The notes below the pieces were generated by a model. That model did not search any database. It was not told the DNA's origin and worked only from the letters and a program-made list of their open reading frames with translations. This document shows positions 1 through 5,342 of a stretch of 5,847 nt of DNA, piece after piece. Both the position numbers and the translations under genes were made by a program. The DNA comes from Solobacterium sp. (lineage in GTDB: Bacteria; Bacillota_I; Bacilli_A; Erysipelotrichales; Erysipelotrichaceae). The stretch is from contig JAFWEA010000166.1 in assembly GCA_017543005.1 (NCBI GenBank), forward strand, positions 1 through 5,847, given 5' to 3'. Each line of letters begins with the position of its first letter. Position 1 is the first letter of the stretch.

Positions 1-690
1 CAGTTCCAGGGCATTGAAAGCCCGGGTATTGTAGGAAGAGTAAGGGTCCATGACATTGGTATAGCCGGCACTGTTCAGCCCGTATACCAGAATGGTATGC
101 GAGACCCAGTTTTCCGCTGTGGATTCCCTTGTAAACGGCGGGCCCTGCACCGACATGACAACAATCCAGCCGCTCTGCAGTGCCTGGATGAAAGCCTCTT
201 CCGACAGATGGTTGACATAGCGCAGATCATATTCCTCCGCCAGCTTCTTCCATACCTTCGGGCTGGTTCCCTCGTGACCGGTATTCATGTATTTCCAGTT
301 GTAGAACTGCATGCCGGTATCATACGGGGTCAGGGTCAGATCAGTCAGCCGGTTGACCAGCATGGCACCTACACTCGGTGAGCAGCCGCTGCGGCCGGCC
401 GTGTAATCACCGATCATCAAACTGCTCCAGCGTGGATCCGTCTGGCTCAGATAGACAATTCCGTCGATCCTGGTGCTCTGCCAGTTCCCATCCCGGTCAT
501 AGCTGTATGTCACCCAGTCTTCTTCCATCGGATCAAGCGGATTCTTGAAGATGATGGACATGATATTGTCGTCCGGGAAATAGGTGTTCTCCCACCGCTC
601 ATACAGCACAGACGGAACAGCCGCAAGAAAGATCAGAATGACCGCCAACAGGAGCTGTTTGAGTTTTCTGAATCTTCCCTTCCGCTTCAT
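1..690 (-). CDS. Membrane-anchored or secreted C39-like cysteine peptidase-family protein (3' end beyond window)
   Basis: The minus-strand frame is open from an ATG at 690-688 to the window edge, giving 230 residues with no stop, so the C-terminus is missing. A basic N-terminus (MKRKGRFRKLKQ) is followed by a hydrophobic stretch at about residues 13-29, which reads as a signal anchor or uncleaved signal peptide. The catalytic domain sits outside the membrane. From about residue 80 it has the pattern of the peptidase C39-like fold: YLSQTDPRW (Q83), then GRSGCSPSVGAM with the candidate nucleophile C103, then SHTILVYG with candidate H198, then MDPYS with candidate D215. Papain-like C39 relatives cleave peptides or are otherwise poorly characterised; the substrate cannot be told here. 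The start codon has no clear Shine-Dalgarno sequence and lies 15 nt after the hisK stop, so it may depend on translational coupling. Family assignment is fairly secure; enzymatic activity is inferred. Confidence 0.8.
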   Translation of the reverse strand, partial: MKRKGRFRKLKQLLLAVILIFLAAVPSVLYERWENTYFPDDNIMSIIFKNPLDPMEEDWVTYSYDRDGNWQSTRIDGIVYLSQTDPRWSSLMIGDYTAGRSGCSPSVGAMLVNRLTDLTLTPYDTGMQFYNWKYMNTGHEGTSPKVWKKLAEEYDLRYVNHLSEEAFIQALQSGWIVVMSVQGPPFTRESTAENWVSHTILVYGLNSAGYTNVMDPYSSYNTRAFNALEL

Positions 691-705
691 ATCATTATTA
701 TATTG

Positions 706-1473
706 TCACAATGGTTTTCTGAGCGTGATTTCTGTTTCCGGCACCAGGCCGAAGCGGGCGGCGTAGGCCATGGCTTTCTGCAACTGTTCCGGGTCTGCCA
801 CATCAATCGGCCGGTGGGCATCACAGCCCAGGATCACCCGGCAGTTCTCCTCTGCCGCAATCTGCCAGAAACCGTCAAAGGGATAATTTCTGTTTTCCCG
901 CAGGCCCAGCATGTTGATCTCCAGCAGGATATCCAAGGTTTTGGCCTTTTGGCAAAGCCGGGTGATTTCCCGGGTATATACTTCTTCAGGACCGGTAAAG
1001 AGAAACAGATCCGGGTGTGCAATATACGTAAACCGGCCGGTTTCCATGCCGGCGATAAGTCTGTCCACATAAGCCTGCAGTGCTTTTGGATCATCCTGTG
1101 GCCGGGAGTTGTAGATTTCCTCCCGGCTGTCGGTATAATGCTGGGCCAGCAGCAGATAATCAACCGGATACGGCGACAGCATTTCCAGCATGTCCGCAAA
1201 CAGGTCCGGATAATACTCCGCCTCAAAGCCGAGCTTGATATCAATCTTGTCCTTATACTCTTCCCGCAGACTCAGAACGCTCTGCACATAATCATCGAGC
1301 AGCCGCACGGGCACCCGGAAGCGTGACTCATGACCGTCCGGGAACGGCATCGGAATATGGTCCGAGAAACCGAGCGTTTTGACGCCCCGGGCAATAGCGG
1401 CTTCCACATAATCCCGGTCCTTTCCGTTTGCATGCCCGCAGCGGGCTGTATGCGTATGATAGTTGGCAATCAT
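706..1473 (-). CDS. hisK: Histidinol-phosphatase, PHP-domain HisK type
   Basis: This 255-residue protein has the full set of PHP metal-binding motifs in order: NYHTHTARCGH (H6, H8, H14), FSDHIP (D38, H39), GFEAEY (E84/E86), LLAQHY (H112), YIAHPDLF (H153) and LGCDAHRP (D218, H220). Length and motif order match the monofunctional HisK family, which hydrolyses L-histidinol phosphate to L-histidinol in histidine biosynthesis in the cytoplasm using a metal cluster. The ATG is supported by AGGAGAG 7 nt upstream. No other his gene is present in the window, so the real substrate could be another phosphoester, as with several stand-alone PHP phosphatases. It is probably the first gene of a unit with the C39-like gene 15 nt downstream. 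The two reading frames are the same, separated only by the TGA stop and five codons. Family assignment is firm; the exact substrate is moderately sure. Confidence 0.88.
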   Translation of the reverse strand: MIANYHTHTARCGHANGKDRDYVEAAIARGVKTLGFSDHIPMPFPDGHESRFRVPVRLLDDYVQSVLSLREEYKDKIDIKLGFEAEYYPDLFADMLEMLSPYPVDYLLLAQHYTDSREEIYNSRPQDDPKALQAYVDRLIAGMETGRFTYIAHPDLFLFTGPEEVYTREITRLCQKAKTLDILLEINMLGLRENRNYPFDGFWQIAAEENCRVILGCDAHRPIDVADPEQLQKAMAYAARFGLVPETEITLRKPL

Positions 1474-1480
1474 AATGATT

Positions 1481-1487
1481 CTCTCCT
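1481..1487 (-). promoter_or_regulatory. Ribosome binding site of hisK
   Basis: AGGAGAG on the minus strand lies 7 nt upstream of the hisK ATG. This is a near-consensus Shine-Dalgarno with good spacing and fixes the start codon. Confidence 0.8.
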
Positions 1488-1512
1488 GACAGGCAAGATT
1501 CGCCCGTCTTTC

Positions 1513-1540
1513 ATTTTATCAGCCGGCTGAAAAAGCACAA
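1513..1540 (-). promoter_or_regulatory. Putative sigma-A type promoter for hisK
   Basis: On the minus strand, TTGTGC (1540-1535) and TAAAAT (1518-1513) are separated by 16 nt and lie between the upstream gene's terminator and hisK. The -10 box matches the TATAAT consensus at 5 of 6 positions, but the -35 box matches at only 3 of 6. The position is right for a promoter driving hisK and the downstream C39-like gene, but this is a pattern call only. Confidence 0.4.
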
Positions 1541-1549
1541 TGACGGTAT

Positions 1550-1578
1550 AAAAAAACCGCACCCTTCAGAGGATGCGG
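1550..1578 (-). terminator. Rho-independent terminator after the surface-protein gene
   Basis: On the minus strand, CCGCATCC and GGGTGCGG form an 8-bp stem with one G-U pair around a 6-nt loop (TCTGAA), followed directly by seven Ts. It starts 10 nt past the stop codon of the surface-protein gene. There is no T-tract on the other side, so it acts in the minus direction only. Confidence 0.9.
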
Positions 1579-1588
1579 CTGTTACGTG

Positions 1589-2683
1589 TTAATCTTTTCT
1601 GCTCTGGTGATATACCAGGAAGCCGAGGATGCCGGCAGTCAGAACCAGACCGGACAGGGGGCTTGTCCCTTTATCCGCAGTATACGGCACGATCGGTACA
1701 GGTGTCTTCGGGACCGGAGTCGGGGTCGTCTTCGGAGTCGATGTCGGGGTGGCAGTCGGAGTCGATGTCGGTGTTGCTGTCGGAGTAGACGTCGGAGTGG
1801 CAGTCGGGGTCGACGTCGGTGTTGCTGTCGGAGTAGCAGTCGGGGTCGACGTCGGAGTAGCAGTCGGAGTCGATGTCGGGGTGGCAGTCGGAGTCGGCGT
1901 CGGTGTTGCATCTGCCTTATTTGTTATTGTTGCCGCATTCTCTTCCGGTGTACTCCGGTTATATGTCCCCCGGGCCCAGAATGACCAGGACGGATGGCTG
2001 TCAAACGTAATACTGCCGGGATTCCCTGCCGTCATCGTGAACCCGCCTTCCGCATGATGACCGAAGCCGACCAGATATGTGGTTCCTTCCCAGTCTTCAT
2101 GAGGGAATTGCGGATGTTCGCGGACCATGGCCAGCAGGATTTTCTGTTCAAGCACGCTGATCGTTTCCGGTGTCCAGATATACAGCTGGTTTCCCTTTTT
2201 CGCAGCGATGAATGATTTCGGATATGTGTCTGTATAAACAGGGAAAGTCGTGACGCTGTTGGGCCTGATCCAAACCCAGTTTTCATCGCCTGTCAGTGTT
2301 TCCATTTTGATGCTCGGATCTTTATGGACCGTTTCCGTATAACCTTCAATCGGTTCTTCTTCCACGGTAAAAGAATACGGCTCCAGCGTGTTCGGATCAA
2401 ATGCAGGATGATCCGTATCTGTATCCTTGACGATAAAATCATATTTCCACCCGTTCGCTGCTGTAACGGTGGCGGTTTCATAGACGGTATTATTGGCGGA
2501 AAGCTTGACGGTAATGCTGTCGGGCCGCTTGCCTTCTGCATTGTCATTGTCTTCCCATACTTTCGTAAACGGTATAATGATGTCGACCGGGGTATATGTA
2601 TCCACTCCGTCAGCTTTAATTGAGGATATGCTGATAGCAAGCATGCAGCATACTGTAGACAACAGAATCAGCAGTTTCTTCAT
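1589..2683 (-). CDS. Secreted surface protein: Cna-B-like domain, unknown domain, Thr-Pro stalk, possible sortase signal
   Basis: This 364-residue protein starts at an ATG with a strong ribosome site (AGGAGGGAG). Residues 1-25 form a signal peptide (KK, hydrophobic core, then SSIKADG). Residues about 36-120 resemble a collagen-adhesin B-type (Cna-B) domain: FTKVWEDNDN, then GKRPDSITVKL, then NGWKYDF, then YSFTVEEEP and GYTETV. In that family, K41, an acidic residue near E109 and a later Asn would form a stabilising isopeptide bond. Residues about 145-250 (including LYIWTPETISVLEQK, TTYLVGFGHHAEGGF and PSWSFWARGTYN) match nothing I recognise. They end in ATITNK, which resembles the closing strand of a Cna-B fold. 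Residues 260-315 are 14 tandem TPTA/TPTS-type units forming a stiff linker. The C-terminus carries VPYTA (332-336), a hydrophobic segment (about 343-358) and a short tail, HQSRKD. Together these suggest a stalked cell-wall or membrane protein, probably for adhesion or display. It is a single-gene unit. The ligand is unknown, and the sorting motif is non-canonical. Confidence 0.85.
   Translation of the reverse strand: MKKLLILLSTVCCMLAISISSIKADGVDTYTPVDIIIPFTKVWEDNDNAEGKRPDSITVKLSANNTVYETATVTAANGWKYDFIVKDTDTDHPAFDPNTLEPYSFTVEEEPIEGYTETVHKDPSIKMETLTGDENWVWIRPNSVTTFPVYTDTYPKSFIAAKKGNQLYIWTPETISVLEQKILLAMVREHPQFPHEDWEGTTYLVGFGHHAEGGFTMTAGNPGSITFDSHPSWSFWARGTYNRSTPEENAATITNKADATPTPTPTATPTSTPTATPTSTPTATPTATPTSTPTATPTSTPTATPTSTPTATPTSTPKTTPTPVPKTPVPIVPYTADKGTSPLSGLVLTAGILGFLVYHQSRKD
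1739..1906 (-). repeat. Tandem repeat, 14 units of 12 bp, encoding (Thr-Pro-Thr-Ala/Ser/Pro)n
   Basis: Fourteen consecutive 12-bp units encode residues 260-315 of the surface protein. Almost all are TPTA or TPTS in near-alternation, with one TPTA-TPTA doublet and one leading TPTP. Third codon positions vary between units, but larger blocks recur. A stretch at about 1733-1776 reappears almost unchanged at about 1865-1908, an offset of 132 bp or 11 units. A 22-bp block at 1767 recurs exactly at 1815, an offset of 48 bp or 4 units. These offsets are whole numbers of units, as expected from slippage or unequal exchange that keeps the frame. Confidence 0.95.
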
Positions 2684-2690
2684 AAAAAAA

Positions 2691-2699
2691 CTCCCTCCT
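2691..2699 (-). promoter_or_regulatory. Ribosome binding site of the surface-protein gene
   Basis: AGGAGGGAG on the minus strand contains a perfect AGGAGG core, 10 nt from the ATG and separated from it by a run of Ts. This strong site suggests efficient translation and supports the chosen start. Confidence 0.85.
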
Positions 2700-2744
2700 G
2701 CAGATCAATACGTCTGTCTTATCGGCTGTACCTGTATCATCAAC

Positions 2745-2774
2745 TATATAACATTGTTAGACATTTTTCGTCAC
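2745..2774 (-). promoter_or_regulatory. Putative promoter of the surface-protein gene, overlapped by a small palindrome
   Basis: On the minus strand, GTGACG (2774-2769) and TATATA (2750-2745) are spaced by 18 nt in an AT-rich patch about 60 nt upstream of the start codon. Each box matches the sigma-A consensus at 4 of 6 positions. An 11-bp palindrome, TAACAATGTTA (2759-2749), sits at the upstream edge of the -10 box and could be an operator half or chance. The 215-bp gap between the acetyltransferase stop and this gene holds this promoter and the upstream terminator; nothing else was seen there. Confidence 0.35.
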
Positions 2775-2813
2775 CCTTACCGCGAGTTTAGGCAATCACC
2801 CTATAAATGACTG

Positions 2814-2869
2814 TAAAAAAACAGAAAAAAGGATTGCTCCGGCAGCTCAGGCCTTCCGGTGCAGTCCTT
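2814..2869 (-). terminator. Rho-independent terminator ending the GH2-hslO-dusB-GNAT run
   Basis: On the minus strand an imperfect hairpin pairs AAGGA/TCCTT, TGC/GCA and CCGG/CCGG, with two single mismatches and a 13-nt loop. It is followed by TTTTTT and then, after CTG, a second T-tract. It begins 30 nt past the acetyltransferase stop codon. The double T-tract and position make a terminator likely despite the imperfect stem. Confidence 0.8.
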
Positions 2870-2898
2870 GAATGAGTTAATATCCGCAGAATGATCTA

Positions 2899-3495
2899 TC
2901 AGCCGATGATGCCCTGTTTTGTCTTCGGCCGGCTGAGTTCAAGCCCTTCGGCATCACAGTAGCGGACCAGAGCCGCAGCAGTCCGGCCCCAGAAATGCCG
3001 GATCAGGTCATGGAATTCCGGCAGGGTCATCTGCCCGTTGGTGCCGAGCAGTTCATACTTCACGTTGTAAAACATATAGCGCAGGTTCAGGTCCGTAAAG
3101 CCCCGCTCCAGATAGAATTGTCTGCGCTGTTTCCGTTCTTCGTAGTTTTCCGCCTGCGGTATGACTTCCTCAATGTCCAGTACGATCTTCCGGTCACGAT
3201 GTTCCTGACACAGCTGCTTCAGTATCTCGGTGCCGTAGCCCTGACCGCGCAGATCTTCTTCAATGGCCAGATAGGACAGAAAGGATGTCGATGCCTCAGG
3301 ATGATGAAACATGCGGGCAAAACCGGCAAAGATATCATCGTCTTTCAGGAAGACCGTCAGTTCACTGTCCGGGTCCCCGGTATTGGCCAGCATGCGGAAC
3401 GGCATGCGCTCATTTCCCGGGAAAGCCTGCACATAGAGTTCCCGTACCTTGGACAGGTACGGGTCCTGTTTTGTCTGTATTCTATGAATTCTCAT
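2899..3495 (-). CDS. GNAT-family N-acetyltransferase
   Basis: This 198-residue protein has the acetyl-CoA binding motif A, with SYLAIEEDLRGQGYGTEIL around residues 74-92. The R-G-Q-G-Y-G at 83-88 is the pyrophosphate-binding signature of the GNAT fold. The N-terminal strand (MRIHRIQ) and FYLERGF near residue 127 are also typical of the fold. About 50 residues after the core (about 150-198) are an extension of unknown role. The chosen ATG (3495-3493) overlaps the end of dusB by 14 nt. An in-frame ATG at 3525 would add ten hydrophilic residues and extend the overlap to 44 nt; it has a weak GGGA 8 nt upstream, while the chosen start has no clear site, so the start is uncertain. It was chosen because the fold's first strand begins there. 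It is the last gene of the run before the terminator. The substrate cannot be inferred, and there is no RimI-type match that I can defend. Confidence 0.82.
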   Translation of the reverse strand: MRIHRIQTKQDPYLSKVRELYVQAFPGNERMPFRMLANTGDPDSELTVFLKDDDIFAGFARMFHHPEASTSFLSYLAIEEDLRGQGYGTEILKQLCQEHRDRKIVLDIEEVIPQAENYEERKQRRQFYLERGFTDLNLRYMFYNVKYELLGTNGQMTLPEFHDLIRHFWGRTAAALVRYCDAEGLELSRPKTKQGIIG

Positions 3496-4468
3496 ATTGC
3501 TGTCTGATTTCTTCCCTGTATTCATCCAGAATCCCGCTCAGTTCCGCCAGGGTGCTGACGGAAGCGATGCGGCCGCGGTAACGGGCCGAGTTTTTCATGC
3601 CGGACAGATACCATCCGCCCATGCCGCGCATCATGCGCATGCCGGTATATTCCCCTTCCTGCGCACACAGCCGGACTGCGTAGTCCAGGCACAGGTCGAG
3701 CCGTTCCAGTTCGGTCGGCGGGGTATAGGGAAGCCCGCGGAAATGACAGTCCAGTTCCTGCATGAAGAACGGTCTGCCCAGCAGGCCTCGGCCAACCATG
3801 ACGGCGTCACAGCCGGTTTCCGCAAACATCCGCTCCGCGTCTGCCACCGTCCGGATATCACCGTTGCCGATGACCGGAATGCTGACCGCTTCCTTCACCA
3901 TGCGGATATAGGTGTTGTCGCTGTTCCCTTCGTACATCTGTGCCTTGGTGCGCCCATGGATCGTGATCGCATCGGCCCCGGCCCCTTCCATGCGCTGCGC
4001 AAACTCGGCACAGTTGATGTGCTGGCGGTCCCAGCCGGCCCGGATCTTGACGGTGACCGGCCGGTCAGTATGACTTTTCACCGCCCGGACGATCTCTTCC
4101 GCATCTTCCGGATGGTTCAGCAGCCAGCTGCCGGCGTGGGCCTTGAGCACCTTGGTGACCGGGCAGCCCATGTTGATGTCGATGATGTCACAGTCGGTAT
4201 GTTCGGTTAAATACTCGGCTGCTTCCGCCATCGTATCGGGATCGTGCCCGAACAGCTGCAGCGATACCGGGTGTTCATCCGCCACCGTGCGGCACATGTC
4301 AAAAGTCCTTCTGCTTTCGTAGTGCAGGGCCTTGTCGGAAATCATCTCCGACACGACGAGACCCGCCCCGTACGCATGGCAGAGGGACCTGTATACCGGA
4401 TTGGAAATACCGGCCAGCGGGGCTGCCGCCAGCCGGTTACGAATCGAGACGCTGCCGATCTTCCACAT
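3482..4468 (-). CDS. dusB: tRNA-dihydrouridine synthase B
   Basis: This 328-residue protein is the full length expected for the family. Dus enzymes are FMN- and NADPH-dependent and reduce specific uridines in the tRNA D-loop to dihydrouridine. Visible motifs in order are APLAGISNPVYR (16-27), the QLFGHDPDTM strand (71-80), and INMGCP with catalytic-acid C102. KVLKAHAGSWLL follows, then VKIRAGWD with FMN-contacting K141, IHGRTKAQMYEG with H171, GNGDI (201-205), and AVMVGRGLLGRPF for phosphate binding. The ATG overlaps hslO by 32 nt and has GGAG 10 nt upstream inside hslO. The 3' end overlaps the acetyltransferase gene. Proximity of hslO and dusB is familiar from other Bacillota. The DusB subtype is chosen over other Dus members from motif style and neighbourhood; the exact tRNA position modified is not shown by the sequence. 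Confidence 0.93.
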   Translation of the reverse strand: MWKIGSVSIRNRLAAAPLAGISNPVYRSLCHAYGAGLVVSEMISDKALHYESRRTFDMCRTVADEHPVSLQLFGHDPDTMAEAAEYLTEHTDCDIIDINMGCPVTKVLKAHAGSWLLNHPEDAEEIVRAVKSHTDRPVTVKIRAGWDRQHINCAEFAQRMEGAGADAITIHGRTKAQMYEGNSDNTYIRMVKEAVSIPVIGNGDIRTVADAERMFAETGCDAVMVGRGLLGRPFFMQELDCHFRGLPYTPPTELERLDLCLDYAVRLCAQEGEYTGMRMMRGMGGWYLSGMKNSARYRGRIASVSTLAELSGILDEYREEIRQQYENS

Positions 4469-5342
4469 TGTTATGCTTCTCCAGGGCAGTCTTCAGGTCT
4501 TCTTCACTGAACTGATATTTCTTGCCGCAGTACTGGCAGACAACCTCTGCCCCGTGATCCTCATCGATCATCTGCTGGATATCATGCGGATCCACCAGGG
4601 AAAGGGCCGTCAGGAAATGATCCCGGGAACAGTCGCAGTACCAGTATGTATCCTTGTATTCGAGAATTGACGCGTCCGGGAACAGCTCCATGATGATCTG
4701 TTCCGGGGTCCGGCCGGCCCGCAGATAGTCGGTCATCGGCCGCATGGTGCTGCTGACCAGTTCAACATACTGGATAATCTCTTCGACCACATCCGGCAGC
4801 AGCTGGATGATCATCCCGCCGGCCACTTCCACCGTAGCATCCGGATTGACATAGACACCCACCGCCACAACGGACGGGGTCTGTTCACTGTAGGCAAAAT
4901 AGACCGCGAAATCCTCACCGATCTCGCCGCTCTGCAGCTGCACAACACCGGTAAACGGTTCCTTCAGACCCATGTCGCGGGTCACTGTCAGGGTGCCGTC
5001 ACGGCCGACTGCCTTCCCGACATCCAGTTTGTTCGTTTCCGGGTTGGTCATATTGATGCGGGGATTGCCGATAAAACCACGGACCCCGCCGCGGCCGTTG
5101 CCCTGGGCGACAATCGTGCCGGCCGGCCCATGTCCGTTGATTGTTACCGTAACATGTTCATCGCCGTTTTTCAGATCGCTGGCCATCAGGGCATCCACGG
5201 TCAGAACCCGCCCCAGGGCCGCACAGCTCGTCGGCCACAGTTCATGACTTTCCCTGGCCGCCCGGACCAGTTCCGTTGTATCTGCCGCATGGATCCGCAC
5301 CTGTCCGTTCAGGGCTTCCGCAATTACGATTTCCTTTGCCAT
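4437..5342 (-). CDS. hslO: Hsp33 redox-regulated molecular chaperone
   Basis: This 301-residue protein matches the Hsp33 family in length and layout. The N-terminal substrate-binding core includes GRVLTVDALMASDLK, VTINGHGPAGTIVAQ, GNPRINM and LQSGEIGEDFAVYFAYSEQ. A linker follows, then a C-terminal zinc domain with CDC (C236, C238) and CQYC (C269, C272). In this family the four cysteines hold zinc when reduced; on oxidation with unfolding they form two disulfides and activate the ATP-independent holdase in the cytoplasm. All four are present, so redox sensing should be intact. The ATG abuts the stop of the upstream glycosidase gene (TAA then ATG, no gap), with GGAG 10 nt upstream. The last 32 nt overlap dusB. 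An acidic and polar tail of about 20 residues follows the zinc domain. Identification is very secure. Confidence 0.96.
   Translation of the reverse strand: MAKEIVIAEALNGQVRIHAADTTELVRAARESHELWPTSCAALGRVLTVDALMASDLKNGDEHVTVTINGHGPAGTIVAQGNGRGGVRGFIGNPRINMTNPETNKLDVGKAVGRDGTLTVTRDMGLKEPFTGVVQLQSGEIGEDFAVYFAYSEQTPSVVAVGVYVNPDATVEVAGGMIIQLLPDVVEEIIQYVELVSSTMRPMTDYLRAGRTPEQIIMELFPDASILEYKDTYWYCDCSRDHFLTALSLVDPHDIQQMIDEDHGAEVVCQYCGKKYQFSEEDLKTALEKHNNVEDRQRLDS

Noticed and set aside
697..702. TATAAT string just upstream of the C39-like gene as a promoter
   Set aside because: It lies only 7 nt from the ATG and has no convincing -35 partner at normal spacing. It would need a leaderless transcript.
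703..1326. A 207-codon plus-strand open frame
   Set aside because: It lies entirely opposite hisK, whose PHP motifs are complete. Its product resembles no family and it has no supporting context.
1739..1906. CRISPR array or intergenic satellite
   Set aside because: The repeat has no spacers, its 12-bp unit is continuous, and it is fully explained as the Thr-Pro coding linker of the surface protein.
1629..2057. A plus-strand open frame encoding a Gly-Val-Asp-Val repeat protein
   Set aside because: It is the antisense reading of the Thr-Pro repeat and its repetitive product simply mirrors that tract. It has no recognisable domain, and the minus strand encodes a coherent secreted protein with its own ribosome site and terminator.
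2995..4210. Long plus-strand open frames opposite the acetyltransferase and dusB genes
   Set aside because: They are shadows caused by codon bias in the GC-rich sense genes. Their products are low in recognisable motifs, and the minus-strand genes are unambiguous.
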